Origin: JAJXUB01 sp047974805
GTDB taxonomy: Bacteria; Actinomycetota; Actinomycetes; Actinomycetales; Dermatophilaceae
Direction of reading: 5' to 3'
Assembly: GCA_047974805.1 (NCBI GenBank)
Contig: JBKECS010000031.1
Location: 1 to 41,027 of the forward strand
Length of the DNA stretch: 41,027 bases
Shown: positions 7,991 through 16,187 of the stretch, one piece after another
How the letters are laid out: the number at the start of each line of letters is the position of its first letter
How positions within the stretch are numbered: the stretch's first letter is position 1
Program-made: the position numbers and the translations under genes
Notes under the pieces: model-generated
The model's input: only the letters and a program-made list of their open reading frames with translations
Database searches by the model: none
What the model was told of the DNA's origin: nothing

Positions 7991-9075
7991 CTAGCGTTCT
8001 CGGGCGTCGGTCGTCGGGCGTCGGGCGTGGGCGAGTTAGTCGTCCGTGTCGCTTCCGCCGAGCGTAGAAGTCGGCGCAAACTATCCAAGCGCGCGGCGCC
8101 CGCGGGCCCGGCGGCACCAGATTCCACCCATGCATCGAGGCCGCACTCGGGCTCATCATGGCCGCAGCCTCGTGGGCACTGGCCCGTTCCGCTCGCCAGG
8201 TCGGGGAAATGGTCGACGATGGTCTCCGGGTCGACGTGGGCGAGTCCGAAGGACCGCACGCCTGGCGTGTCAACGACCCACCCCATGCCCCCAGGCAGTT
8301 CCAGTGCCACCGCGGACGTACTCGTATGCCGCCCGCGCCCAGTGACGTCGTTCACCGACCCGGTAGCCCGGTCGGCATCCGGGACCAGTGCGTTGACGAG
8401 CGTCGACTTGCCCACACCGCTGGGGCCGACCAAGACACTGATCCTGCCTTCCAAGTGGTGCTCGACCTGGGCCAACCCGACGATGTGGGACCCGTCGCGG
8501 GAGGTCACCAGGCAGGTCACCCCCAGCGGTGCATACACCTCGATCAGCGGCTCAGCCGAGCCGAGGTCGGCCTTGGTCAGTACCAGAGCGCACTCCATCC
8601 CGGCGTCGTAGGCGGCGACCAGACACCGGTCGATCAGTCTGGGTGAGGGGGCCGGATTGGCCACGGCGGAGACAATGACGAGTTGGTCGGCGTTGGCGAC
8701 GAGGACCCGCTCGACCGGATCGGCGTCGTCGGCGGTACGACGCAACACCGTCTCGCGTTCATGCACCCGGACGATCCGGGCCAGGGCATCGGGTCCACCG
8801 GACACATCTCCAACGAGGTCGACCCGGTCGCCGACGACAATGCCACCACGTCCCAGCTCGCGAGCCTTCATCGCGGTCACGGACCGGCGAGGCGGGTCGC
8901 TTCCAGCGATGCCACCACCCAAGATGACCCGGTAGCGACCCCGGTCGACCCCGATGACCATCCCGGGCACAGCGTCCTTGTGAGCCGGCCGCTCCTTGGT
9001 GCGGGGGCGGGAGCCACGACGGTTGGGCCGGACCCGCACATCCGATTCGTCGTAGTCCCTCGCCGACCGACTCAT
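7987..9075 (-). CDS. rsgA: Ribosome small-subunit-dependent GTPase A
   Basis: A 362-residue circularly permuted GTPase that helps 30S subunit maturation. The order is an OB-fold region (about 35-115), G4 TKAD (167-170), G1 GPSGVGKST (217-225), G3 DTPGVRS (269-275), then the zinc knuckle CPRGCGHDEPEC (300-311). All key residues are present. The basic N-terminal tail (RVRPNRRGSRPRTKERP) fits RNA binding. The ATG at 9075 overlaps the aroA stop (ATGA), so it is translationally coupled to aroA. The last codons contain a short CGGGCGT-type tandem repeat (about 7998-8030). Confidence 0.94.
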   Translation of the reverse strand: MSRSARDYDESDVRVRPNRRGSRPRTKERPAHKDAVPGMVIGVDRGRYRVILGGGIAGSDPPRRSVTAMKARELGRGGIVVGDRVDLVGDVSGGPDALARIVRVHERETVLRRTADDADPVERVLVANADQLVIVSAVANPAPSPRLIDRCLVAAYDAGMECALVLTKADLGSAEPLIEVYAPLGVTCLVTSRDGSHIVGLAQVEHHLEGRISVLVGPSGVGKSTLVNALVPDADRATGSVNDVTGRGRHTSTSAVALELPGGMGWVVDTPGVRSFGLAHVDPETIVDHFPDLASGTGQCPRGCGHDEPECGLDAWVESGAAGPAGAARLDSLRRLLRSAEATRTTNSPTPDARRPTPENAS

Positions 9076-10346
9076 GATCCGGCGAGCATCCCATCCCACA
9101 GCGAGGTGAACGTCGGCAACGTCTTGGCCACTGTGTCGACGTCCTCGATCACCACGTCGTCCACAGCCAGGCCGAGGAGCGCTCCCGCCATGACCATGCG
9201 GTGATCGGCATATGTGTGGAACACCGCTCCGTGCAGCGCGCCCGGTGTGATGCGCAGTCCGTCCTCGGTCTGACTGACCTGGCCACCGAGGGCGTTGATC
9301 TCGGTGGCCAGGGCGGCCAATCGGTCGGTCTCGTGCCGCCGGATATGGGCCACTCCCGAAATGATGCTGGGTCCAGTAGCGAGGGCGGCGAGCGCGGCGA
9401 CCACGGGGGTCAGCTCGCTCGCATCATGCAGATCGATGTCCAGTCCCGAAAGGTCCGCCCGGCCTGGGCCCTGGACGGTCAGGCCCTCCCGTTGCAGGCT
9501 GACGTCCGCGCCCATGATGTCCAAAATGTCCCGGATAGCGTCACCGGCCTGGGTCGTATGCTGCGGCCATCCCGGTACGTGTAGTTGCCCGCCGGTGACC
9601 GCGGCAGCGGCCAGGAACGGGGCGGCGTTGGACAGATCCGGTTCGATGGTGACATCCAGAGGGTGCAGCGTGGACGGCTCCACCCGCCAGGTGTTCGGCT
9701 CGGCGTCATCGACGATCGCGCCGGCGTCGCGCAACGCCTCGACGGTCATGTCGACGTGAGGTTGGCTGGGCATCGGTTTGCCGTCGTGCACCACCGTGAC
9801 CCCGTGGTCATACCTGGCGCCGGCGAGAAGCAACGCAGAGACAAACTGCGAAGAGGCCGAGGCATCCATGACGGCCGTGCCGCCAGGGATGGACCCGTCG
9901 GCGTGCACAGTGAAAGGCAGAGTAGCCCGTCCGTCGTCCTCGATCCTGGCCCCGAGGGTGGTCAACGCGTCCAATAGCGGCCCCACGGGTCGCTGGCGCG
10001 CCTGCGCATCCCCATCGAAGGTGACATCACCGTCGGCGAGGACAGCCGCCGCAGGCAGGAAACGCATGACTGTGCCAGCGAGGCCACAATCGATCGCCCC
10101 GCCGGTCATCGACCGTGGCTGGATCAGCCAATCCCCGTCATCGACATCGTCCACCACAGTCCCCAGATCGCGCAGGGCCTGCGTCATCAGCAGCGTGTCC
10201 CGGGACCGCAGTGGACGCCGCAGACGGGAGGGACCCGATGCCAGTGCAGCGAGGACCAGGTAGCGATTGGTCAGTGATTTGCTGCCCGGCAGGGTCACCT
10301 GGGCGTGCACCGGTGACAGGGCGCGGGGAGCGGGCCAGTCGGTCAC
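9072..10346 (-). CDS. aroA: 3-phosphoshikimate 1-carboxyvinyltransferase (EPSP synthase)
   Basis: A 424-residue shikimate-pathway enzyme that joins phosphoenolpyruvate to shikimate-3-phosphate. Substrate-binding LPGSKSLTNRYLVLAALA lies near the N-terminus. GLAGTVMRFLPAAAVL, the SASSQFVSALLLAG stretch, DLSNAAPFLAAAA and the C-terminal HRMVMAGALLGLA are all recognisable. The GTG at 10346 is chosen over the longer open frame because GAGGAG precedes it by about six bases and homology begins immediately. First gene of aroA-rsgA, with divergent SRAP across 73 bases. Confidence 0.95.
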   Translation of the reverse strand: MTDWPAPRALSPVHAQVTLPGSKSLTNRYLVLAALASGPSRLRRPLRSRDTLLMTQALRDLGTVVDDVDDGDWLIQPRSMTGGAIDCGLAGTVMRFLPAAAVLADGDVTFDGDAQARQRPVGPLLDALTTLGARIEDDGRATLPFTVHADGSIPGGTAVMDASASSQFVSALLLAGARYDHGVTVVHDGKPMPSQPHVDMTVEALRDAGAIVDDAEPNTWRVEPSTLHPLDVTIEPDLSNAAPFLAAAAVTGGQLHVPGWPQHTTQAGDAIRDILDIMGADVSLQREGLTVQGPGRADLSGLDIDLHDASELTPVVAALAALATGPSIISGVAHIRRHETDRLAALATEINALGGQVSQTEDGLRITPGALHGAVFHTYADHRMVMAGALLGLAVDDVVIEDVDTVAKTLPTFTSLWDGMLAGS

Positions 10347-10419
10347 GCATCTCCTCGGATCTAAGGGCACTGCCTCCTTACCGTAGTTGTTTCGCCGAGA
10401 CGGTGCGTAGCCTGGGGCC

Positions 10420-11295
10420 ATGTGCGGACGGTATGCCGCGGCTGCGTCCACAGCGGACCTCGTCGAGGAATTCGACATCGACGAGGACCGCACGGAAGAG
10501 GAGGCACGTAGCCTGCTGAAGAACCCGCAAACCCCACCGGCGGGCACCCCGGACTACAACATGGCGCCGAACAAGCTCGCGCCGGTCGTGCTCGCCCGCC
10601 CTGTCCGTGCCACCGATGAGGCGTATGCCACCGGCGGCGCACACCCGGTCCGCCAGCTGCGCCTGCTCAGCTGGGGGCTGGTGCCCAGCTGGAGCCAAGA
10701 CCCCGGCGGGTCCCGGCGGATGATCAACGCCCGCGTCGAGACAGTGACCTCGACCAACGCCTTCGCTCGGTCGGTGCGGCTACGGCGCTGCCTCGTCCCG
10801 GCGACCGGTTGGTACGAGTGGCAGGTCTCACCCACCGAGCGCGACGCCAAGGGCAAACCGCGCAAGCAGCCGTTCTTTGTCCACCGCGGCGATGGCCTCT
10901 CGTGCGCCTTCGCCGGCATCTATGACTTCTGGCGCGACCCCGCCGTCGCGGACGCCCGGGACCCAATGGCGTGGCTGGTCTCCTTCAGCGTTCTCACCAT
11001 GGCCGCTGAACCCGGCCTCGACCGGATTCACGACCGGCAACCGCTGGTTCTCGACCGTGACCGGTGGGGTCGATGGCTCGACCCGGAGATCACCGACCCC
11101 GTCGAGATCACCGCACTGACCTCCAGCTTGGTGCTGGGCCGGTTTGCCGCCTATCCGGTCGGACGGGCCGTGTCGAACAATCGCGCTAGCGGCGCGCCAT
11201 TGATCGAACCGGCGGACCCTGCCGAACTCCTCGGCGTCGTGGATCCCGCCACCGGTGAGATCCTCGATGGCTCAGGCGGTGCCCATGGCAGATGA
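10420..11295 (+). CDS. SOS-response-associated peptidase family (SRAP/HMCES/YedK)
   Basis: A 291-residue protein that forms a covalent thiazolidine crosslink with abasic sites in single-stranded DNA and shields them during replication. The catalytic Cys2 (MCGRY), the MINARVET loop (N103, R105, E107), WYEW (E133) and H204 (DRIHDRQP) are all present. It is slightly longer than the E. coli YedK type because of loops rich in charged residues around 20-45 and 140-150. The start is fixed by the need for Cys at position 2. The next gene begins 11 bases before its end. I saw no LexA box in the 73-base upstream gap. Confidence 0.93.
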   Translation: MCGRYAAAASTADLVEEFDIDEDRTEEEARSLLKNPQTPPAGTPDYNMAPNKLAPVVLARPVRATDEAYATGGAHPVRQLRLLSWGLVPSWSQDPGGSRRMINARVETVTSTNAFARSVRLRRCLVPATGWYEWQVSPTERDAKGKPRKQPFFVHRGDGLSCAFAGIYDFWRDPAVADARDPMAWLVSFSVLTMAAEPGLDRIHDRQPLVLDRDRWGRWLDPEITDPVEITALTSSLVLGRFAAYPVGRAVSNNRASGAPLIEPADPAELLGVVDPATGEILDGSGGAHGR

Positions 11296-11965
11296 GAGGT
11301 CCCAACCCGAGGACATGGCCGCCTCCGTCGTGGAGGTTCCCACCACGATGGGGCCGGCCCGGGTGCATCGTTGGCTGCCGGAGGGCCCGCGCGGCAGTCT
11401 CGTGCTCACCCACGGGGCCAACGGGAGGCTCACGACCAACGACTTGCAGGCGCTGCGCCGGGCATTGCTCGATCGAGGTTGGGCGGTGGCCCTGGTCGAG
11501 CAAGCCTTTGTTGTCGCCGGGCGCCGGATCCCACCCAGGCCACCGACGCAGGATGCGGCCTGGGTGTCGGTCATGGATGCCCTCCGTGATGGCCCGCTGG
11601 CTATGCCCCAACCCATGATCATCGGCGGGCGAAGCAACGGTGCCCGGGTCGCGTGCCGCACGGCAGCAAGGCTCGATGCCGCCGGTGTGCTCGGTCTGGC
11701 GTTTCCGCTGCATCCTCCCCGGCAGCCCGAGAAATCCAGGGCCGATGACTTGGCCCAGACCGCAGGGACCTCACGTCCGGTCCTGATCATCCAGGGCCGA
11801 AACGACCCCTTCGGCACGCCGGAGGAAATCAGGTATGCGGCGCCTGAGGGTGTCGAGGTGGTCCAGGTGCGCGGTGGGCATGGGTTCGCCCGAGATCCGG
11901 ACGACCTCGTGGATGCCGTTCTAGACTGGCTCGACCGGGAATGGCCGACGAGTCGGCGGCGTTGA
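11285..11965 (+). CDS. Alpha/beta hydrolase (KANL3/Tex30-like)
   Basis: A 226-residue single-domain hydrolase. LVLTHGANGR (about 39-48) gives the oxyanion region, GGRSNGAR the nucleophile elbow with Ser117, GRNDPFG an acidic residue (D174), and GGHGF His199, completing a triad. The overall order matches the small alpha/beta hydrolases related to dienelactone hydrolase and human Tex30/KANL3 domains. The substrate is unknown. The ATG at 11285 overlaps the SRAP gene by 11 bases; an alternative ATG at 11267 would overlap further. The SigR-type promoter of the next gene lies inside its last ten codons. Confidence 0.75.
   Translation: MADERSQPEDMAASVVEVPTTMGPARVHRWLPEGPRGSLVLTHGANGRLTTNDLQALRRALLDRGWAVALVEQAFVVAGRRIPPRPPTQDAAWVSVMDALRDGPLAMPQPMIIGGRSNGARVACRTAARLDAAGVLGLAFPLHPPRQPEKSRADDLAQTAGTSRPVLIIQGRNDPFGTPEEIRYAAPEGVEVVQVRGGHGFARDPDDLVDAVLDWLDREWPTSRRR
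11938..11963 (+). promoter_or_regulatory. SigR-type autoregulatory promoter
   Basis: GGAAT (11938-11942), exactly 18 bases, then GTT (11961-11963). This is the published consensus of the actinobacterial thiol-oxidative-stress sigma factor SigR/SigH (GGAAT-N18/19-GTT). It lies inside the 3' end of the hydrolase and points at sigR, so positive autoregulation is expected. Confidence 0.8.
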
Positions 11966-12026
11966 CGATCACGTGCTTGTGCTACCTGCAGCCGACCGGG
12001 CCGCCGCCCCACTAGGGTGGGCAGCG

Positions 12027-12725
12027 ATGACTTCCTCGACCTCTGGGCGCGACCTCTCCCTTGATGCCTCAGCTGATCAGCCAGGCCACACGGATACCGG
12101 GCAGGACCCGTCCGAAGCCACCGTAGATCCGGCCCATGAGTCGGCCGAGCAGCGTTTGGCCCGGTTCGAGGCCGACGCGCTGCCGTTGCTGGACCAGCTG
12201 TATTCCGCTGCGCTGCGCACGACCCGCAACCCGGCCGATGCCGAAGATCTCGTGCAGGAGACGTATGCCAAGGCCTACGCCTCGTTCCACCAGTTCAAGC
12301 CGGGCACCAACCTCAAAGCGTGGATGTACCGGATCCTCACCAACAGCTACATCAATAGCTACCGCAAGAAGCAGCGCCAACCGCTGCAATCCGATGCGGC
12401 CGATGTCGAGGATTACCAGCTGCACCGGGCGGAGTCCCACAGTTCCACCGGGCTGAAGTCTGCCGAGGCGGAGGCGTTGGAGCACCTGCCCGATGGCGAG
12501 GTCAAGCGTGCTCTGCAGGAGCTGCCCGAGGAGTTCCGGCTCGCGGTGTACCTCGCGGACGTCGAAGGATTCGCCTACAAGGAGATTGCCGACATGATGG
12601 GTACCCCCATCGGCACGGTCATGTCGCGACTACATCGAGGGCGGCGTCAACTGCGCGAGCTGCTGACGGACTATGCGCAGGACCGGGGCCTCAGCGTGGC
12701 GCAAGACTGGGGTGAGCAATCGTGA
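12027..12725 (+). CDS. sigR: ECF sigma factor of the SigR (SigH) thiol-stress family
   Basis: A 232-residue group 4 sigma factor. Region 2 is SAALRTTRNPADAEDLVQE followed by TYAKAYASFHQF and LKAWMYRILTNSYINSYRKK. Region 4 is LPEEFRLAVYLADVEGFAYK followed by EIADMMGTPIGTVMSRLHRG. These match actinobacterial SigR, which directs disulfide-stress genes and is released when its anti-sigma is oxidised. The ATG at 12027 has GGGTGGG upstream. The frame is open back to a GTG at 11973 that lies only about ten bases after the SigR-type -10, so a transcript from that promoter could make an isoform 18 residues longer. It overlaps the anti-sigma gene by four bases (GTGA). Confidence 0.92.
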   Translation: MTSSTSGRDLSLDASADQPGHTDTGQDPSEATVDPAHESAEQRLARFEADALPLLDQLYSAALRTTRNPADAEDLVQETYAKAYASFHQFKPGTNLKAWMYRILTNSYINSYRKKQRQPLQSDAADVEDYQLHRAESHSSTGLKSAEAEALEHLPDGEVKRALQELPEEFRLAVYLADVEGFAYKEIADMMGTPIGTVMSRLHRGRRQLRELLTDYAQDRGLSVAQDWGEQS

Positions 12726-13003
12726 GCCGCGACGCGATGGGGCAAGCCTCGGACGACCATGGCGGTGCGGACTGTAGCGAGACGCTCCATCGCCTTTATG
12801 AGTACCTTGACGGTGAGATGACCTCCGAAGACACCGCCAAGATCCGGGCACACCTCCAACAGTGCGTGCCCTGCATGGCCGAACATGACCGGGAGCGCGC
12901 CATGAAGGCCCTTCTGCGCCGGGCATGCGTTCACGAGCCGGCGCCAGCGGAGCTTCGACTGCGCATCGTCCAACGGATTACGACGATTCACCTAGAGGGT
13001 TAG
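12722..13003 (+). CDS. rsrA: Redox-sensing zinc anti-sigma factor RsrA family
   Basis: A 93-residue ZAS-type anti-sigma factor that holds SigR until its cysteines are oxidised. An N-terminal Cys (ADCSETLHRLYEYLDGEM) and the HLQQCVPC motif (HxxxCxxC) supply the zinc and redox residues. A further Cys (RRACVHEP) follows. The GTG start overlaps the sigR stop, the usual coupling that keeps sigma and anti-sigma in ratio. It ends before a strong bidirectional terminator. Confidence 0.92.
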   Translation: MSRDAMGQASDDHGGADCSETLHRLYEYLDGEMTSEDTAKIRAHLQQCVPCMAEHDRERAMKALLRRACVHEPAPAELRLRIVQRITTIHLEG

Positions 13004-13038
13004 ATCCTTGATCCGGCACAGGGCGTTCGCCCACGAGC

Positions 13039-13088
13039 GCAAACGTCAGGGCCCCGACCACAAGAGGTGAGGCCCTGACGACGTTTGC
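13039..13088. terminator. Bidirectional terminator between rsrA and bL37
   Basis: GCAAACGT (13039-13046) pairs with ACGTTTGC (13081-13088) and CAGGGCC (13047-13053) with GGCCCTG (13071-13077). The stem is 15 bp with a 3-base bulge. It separates the convergent rsrA and bL37 genes. Confidence 0.75.
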
Positions 13089-13096
13089 CGGTGTGC

Positions 13097-13171
13097 TCAG
13101 GCGTTCGGTCGGCGCCCATGGTTGGCGCCGTTGCCCTTGCGCGAACGACGCTTACGCGCGCGCTTGCTCAT
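13097..13171 (-). CDS. Ribosomal protein bL37 (24 residues)
   Basis: A 24-residue, extremely basic protein starting MSKRARKRRSRKG and ending ANHGRRPNA. Size, charge and the C-terminal NHGxRPNA pattern match bL37, the tiny extra large-subunit protein first seen in mycobacterial ribosome structures. TGAGGA precedes the ATG at 13171. It is easily missed by gene callers. Convergent with rsrA, and separated from it by the terminator at 13039-13088. Confidence 0.85.
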   Translation of the reverse strand: MSKRARKRRSRKGNGANHGRRPNA

Positions 13172-13198
13172 GCGGTGGTCCTCACGTCAGTCGGATGG

Positions 13199-13217
13199 CC
13201 GCCCCCCATGGGGGCGG
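13199..13217 (-). promoter_or_regulatory. GC hairpin in the bL37 leader
   Basis: A nearly perfect palindrome (CCGCCCCC...GGGGGCGG, about 8 bp with a two-base loop) lies 28 bases upstream of the bL37 start. A possible -10 (AGAATA, reverse of TATTCT near 13230) lies just beyond, so the hairpin would be in the mRNA leader. A role in autogenous control is inference. Confidence 0.35.
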
Positions 13218-13423
13218 ACGAACCGCGCTATTCTCCCACATCGTGGTGATCGGCACGAACCATGAGCGCACTTCACGGCCACCGACCGGATATGCGTGCG
13301 AGCCGATGAATTTCCCCACGTTCGCAACGCCCCAAGGCTGCGCGGACCGTGCCATCATTGGAGTCTCTCCGGGGAGGACGCCCCTTCAGGTGGGGAGGCT
13401 CGGAGTTGGGGAAAGGAGACACC

Positions 13424-13561
13424 ATGTCAAAGCCCACCAAGGTCGTCGCCGCGTTGTTGCTGGGCGCGGTCGCCATGTTGTCCGGTGCCGGGATGGCATC
13501 GGCCCAGACGCACGACCCGATCGCGGTAGCTACCGGTTGGGGCTGGGGCGGCGGCAGCTGA
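13424..13561 (+). CDS. Small secreted peptide with WG-rich tail
   Basis: Encodes 45 residues from the ATG at 13424, with a strong AAAGGAG six bases upstream. Residues 1-27 form a clear Sec signal: KPTK, a hydrophobic core VVAALLLGAVAML, and cut site GMASA|Q. This leaves an 18-residue mature peptide starting QTHDPIAVA and ending TGWGWGGGS. No family was recognised. The frame is open upstream to 13349, but the ribosome site decides this start. A terminator-like hairpin follows at once, then two membrane HD-domain proteins. A signalling peptide or envelope peptide are both possible. Confidence 0.7.
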   Translation: MSKPTKVVAALLLGAVAMLSGAGMASAQTHDPIAVATGWGWGGGS

Positions 13562-13567
13562 TCGCTG

Positions 13568-13598
13568 GGGCGGTCTTGGTTGACCCCCAGGACCGCCC
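13568..13598 (+). terminator. Attenuator-like hairpin between peptide gene and HD-domain gene
   Basis: GGGCGGTCTTGG (13568-13579) pairs with CCAGGACCGCCC (13587-13598) over 12 bp with one G-U pair. The 3' arm abuts the next ATG at 13599, so the hairpin could both cut read-through and hide the ribosome site of the HD-domain gene, favouring the peptide. Confidence 0.6.
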
Positions 13599-14975
13599 AT
13601 GATCCGCCCCATTAAGGGGCCGCCCAACACGGCGCTGAGGACTTGGCTGTTCATCGGCGGGACCGTTGCGGCCGCCGTGGCCCTGCTGGTTGCCTGCCTA
13701 TGGGTGTTCGGTATTGGCGACGCGCCGTGGTCATTTATGTTGCTCACCGGGCTCGTTGCGCTCGTCAGGGGACGGGAGATCAGCGAACTCGGCGGTCGGG
13801 TGACGTTTTCCATGGCCAGCGTGCTGCCCACAGCCGGCGTGTTGCTCAACGGCCCGGGCGGGGCCGCCCTCTTCGGTGTCCTCGCAGGTCTGCTGGACAT
13901 CGGTCGAGTTCGTCCGCGGGCCATGTTCTTCAACACCGCCATGTACTCGCTCATGGGCAGCATCAGCGGCCTGACCTATTGGTCGATGAACGGTGACCTG
14001 CATCTGGCGAGCGTCGAGCGATCGCATCTGCTCAAGCCGATCATCGTTCCGTTCTTTGTCGCTCTGCTCATCATGGGCTTGGTGAACGCCGTCCTGGTCA
14101 GCGCCATCATGCGGGTCAACGAACGGGTGCCATTCCGGACCCAAGCGCTCGCGCTGATCTCCTCGACGGGCGTCCCGTATGCGGTCAACGGGGTCCTCGC
14201 CCTGCTGATCGCCTTGCTCTGGCTGCCGGTCGGCCTGCGTGGCTACACGGTATTGCTCATGGCGGCCCCGGTGATGACCGGACGATGGGCCTTCACCCAG
14301 TACGGCGATGAACGAGTGGCCCACGAACGGACCGTGTCCAGCCTGGTCGGCGCCCTTGAAGCGAAGGCGCCAGCCATGGCCGGGCAAGGCGCAGCCGTTG
14401 GTGAGGTGTCCCGCGCCATCGCGACCGAGATGGGGATGTCGGCAGCCGATATCGATGCGGTCGCAACGGCTGGCACCCTGCATGACCTTGGCCTGCTGGC
14501 GCTGCCGACGGCGCTGATGGATCCGGAGTATGCCTTGACGGCCGAGGATCGGGAACGACTGCGCGAGCACCCATCCGTCGCGGTGACGATGCTGCAGGGT
14601 ATCTCGTTTGTACAGGGTTCCCTGGACGCCATCGCCTATCACCACGCACGCATCGACGGCACCGGCTATCCAGAGGCCCTCTCCGGACTGTCGATCCCTG
14701 TGGGTGCCCGAGTCGTCGCTGTGGCCGACGCCTTCGTGGCGCTGCGCACTCCTCGGGTGGAACGGCCGGCGTTGACCGGTGAGGCCGCCCTGGCGCGGAT
14801 CGATCGCCTGGCCGGAACGGCCTTCGACCCCAGGGTTGTCGCGGTGCTTGACCGGCTTGTCCGCGAGGGCGTGACCGACGAACGGCTGGTCGAGGGACCA
14901 ACGGTCAGGTGCGACTCGGCGCTGGGCCATGACGAACCGGTAGGAAGCCCACCCTCCACCGGGATAGCGCCATGA
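13599..14975 (+). CDS. Membrane protein with degenerate HD-GYP domain (1)
   Basis: Encodes 458 residues. About seven hydrophobic segments span residues 15-235. The C-terminal part resembles HD-GYP cyclic-di-GMP phosphodiesterases: TLHDLGLLALP (H295, D296), LREHPSVA and HHARIDGTGYPEALSGLSIP followed by GARVVAVADAFVAL. Two expected metal ligands are altered. The first His (normally GHS) reads GQG near 262-264, and HHE reads HHA at 348-350. Catalysis is therefore doubtful and a receptor or signalling role is possible. The start at 13599 directly follows the hairpin. It overlaps the next HD-domain gene by four bases (ATGA). Confidence 0.75.
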   Translation: MIRPIKGPPNTALRTWLFIGGTVAAAVALLVACLWVFGIGDAPWSFMLLTGLVALVRGREISELGGRVTFSMASVLPTAGVLLNGPGGAALFGVLAGLLDIGRVRPRAMFFNTAMYSLMGSISGLTYWSMNGDLHLASVERSHLLKPIIVPFFVALLIMGLVNAVLVSAIMRVNERVPFRTQALALISSTGVPYAVNGVLALLIALLWLPVGLRGYTVLLMAAPVMTGRWAFTQYGDERVAHERTVSSLVGALEAKAPAMAGQGAAVGEVSRAIATEMGMSAADIDAVATAGTLHDLGLLALPTALMDPEYALTAEDRERLREHPSVAVTMLQGISFVQGSLDAIAYHHARIDGTGYPEALSGLSIPVGARVVAVADAFVALRTPRVERPALTGEAALARIDRLAGTAFDPRVVAVLDRLVREGVTDERLVEGPTVRCDSALGHDEPVGSPPSTGIAP

Positions 14976-16186
14976 CCGAACTGGTCGAACCGCTGGCGGT
15001 GGCTGTCGCTCTCTTCTGCATCCTGCTCGGGGAGTACTTCCATACCCGGGCCGGCATCGAGACCACGGCACCGATCAGCAGCGCCTCGGCCGCGGGAATC
15101 ATCCTCATCCCCTTCACGGTGGGTGTGCCCATCGTCCGGACCGGGCTGCTCGTTCTCGCCGTGGTGACCGTGGGGATGGCGCTCGGATACCTCCTCCGGG
15201 TGGTGCGTCGTCTGCCGCGTCGGGCCGTGGACTTCGGCGCCCGCTATCTCGCCGCCGCTGTCACGATTCTGTGCTGCTACGGCCTACCCCCAGTGCGGAC
15301 CTGGCTGGCCGGCATCGGGGGAGCAGAGACGGCGGTGGCGATCCGGGCCCTCGTGTTCGTCCTGATCAGCACGCTGGCCGGGATGATCGACATCTTAGTA
15401 CGGGTGGCGAGCCGCGCCCAGCATTGGCAGATCTCGGTTCCGGTGGTGCTTCGGGTGTACTGGGGGCCCGGGTTGCGGCTGGGCGGCGCTGTGGTGGCCA
15501 GCGGTGCATCCATCGCCATGGCCTACCCGGTGCTAGGTGCCCTGGACGCCTACCTGTTCCTGTGGCCCCTGGTGATGGCCCTTGTCGGCCTGGATCGACT
15601 GCGCAGGGTGGAAGTGACTGCTCGGGAGTCGGTACTCGCCTTGTCGCGCCTGACCGAGGCGACCGGGCTCACCCAAGTTGGCCACGCAGCGGAGGTGTCC
15701 AAGCTGGCGATGGATCTGGGCCGACGGCTACGGCTGCCCGCGCAGGAGATTGACGCTCTCCGGTATGCCGGTCTGCTCCACGATGTCGGCCAGCTCGCCT
15801 TGCCCATGCCGGTCCCGGACGGGGCCACGGTCTATGCCGCCCCGGCCGATCAACAGAACATCGCCGATCACAGCGTCGAGATCGCTGGACGGGTGGGCGC
15901 TGATGATGAAGTTCTTGCGCTGCTGCGTCAGCAGGCCATCCCCTATCGTCGAGTCCGAGAATTCGGGGAGCCGGTCTCGATCGGTGCTCGCATCCTCAAA
16001 GTTGCCAACGCCTACGTCGATCTCGGCGGTATGCGGCCGGGGCGGGCGAATACCGCCATGGAACGTATCCATCTGGGCTTGGGCTACGAGTACGACCCGA
16101 CAGTGGTCGAGGTTCTCGAACAGCTCACCAACCGACAGGGAACCGGCAGCGCCCCGCAGGGCTGGGTCGACGTCCGGCGACGTTAG
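14972..16186 (+). CDS. Membrane protein with degenerate HD domain (2)
   Basis: Encodes 404 residues: six to seven hydrophobic segments over residues 1-210, then an HD domain with GH (H238), GLLHDVGQLALP (H270, D271) and H300. The HHExxDGxGYP part is gone, replaced by a stretch reading RQQAIPYRRVREFG, although GARILKVANAYVDL still follows. It keeps the first His that its coupled neighbour lacks and lacks the GYP part the neighbour keeps, so the two may act as one heteromeric unit. That is inference. Translation is coupled to the first HD gene (ATGA). Confidence 0.75.
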   Translation: MTELVEPLAVAVALFCILLGEYFHTRAGIETTAPISSASAAGIILIPFTVGVPIVRTGLLVLAVVTVGMALGYLLRVVRRLPRRAVDFGARYLAAAVTILCCYGLPPVRTWLAGIGGAETAVAIRALVFVLISTLAGMIDILVRVASRAQHWQISVPVVLRVYWGPGLRLGGAVVASGASIAMAYPVLGALDAYLFLWPLVMALVGLDRLRRVEVTARESVLALSRLTEATGLTQVGHAAEVSKLAMDLGRRLRLPAQEIDALRYAGLLHDVGQLALPMPVPDGATVYAAPADQQNIADHSVEIAGRVGADDEVLALLRQQAIPYRRVREFGEPVSIGARILKVANAYVDLGGMRPGRANTAMERIHLGLGYEYDPTVVEVLEQLTNRQGTGSAPQGWVDVRRR

Positions 16187-16187
16187 C

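Noticed and set aside
7998..8030. CGGGCGT tandem repeat as a regulatory repeat
   Set aside because: It is inside the last codons of rsgA, imperfect and short; probably a low-complexity coding tail.
10347..10419. LexA/SOS box before the SRAP gene
   Set aside because: No GAAC-N4-GTTC-type palindrome could be found in the gap.
13361..13420. Third copy of the CCCACCTGAGG leader (CCCCTTCAGGTGGGG before the peptide gene)
   Set aside because: Superficially similar, but the CTAGACA block, spacing and motif do not align.
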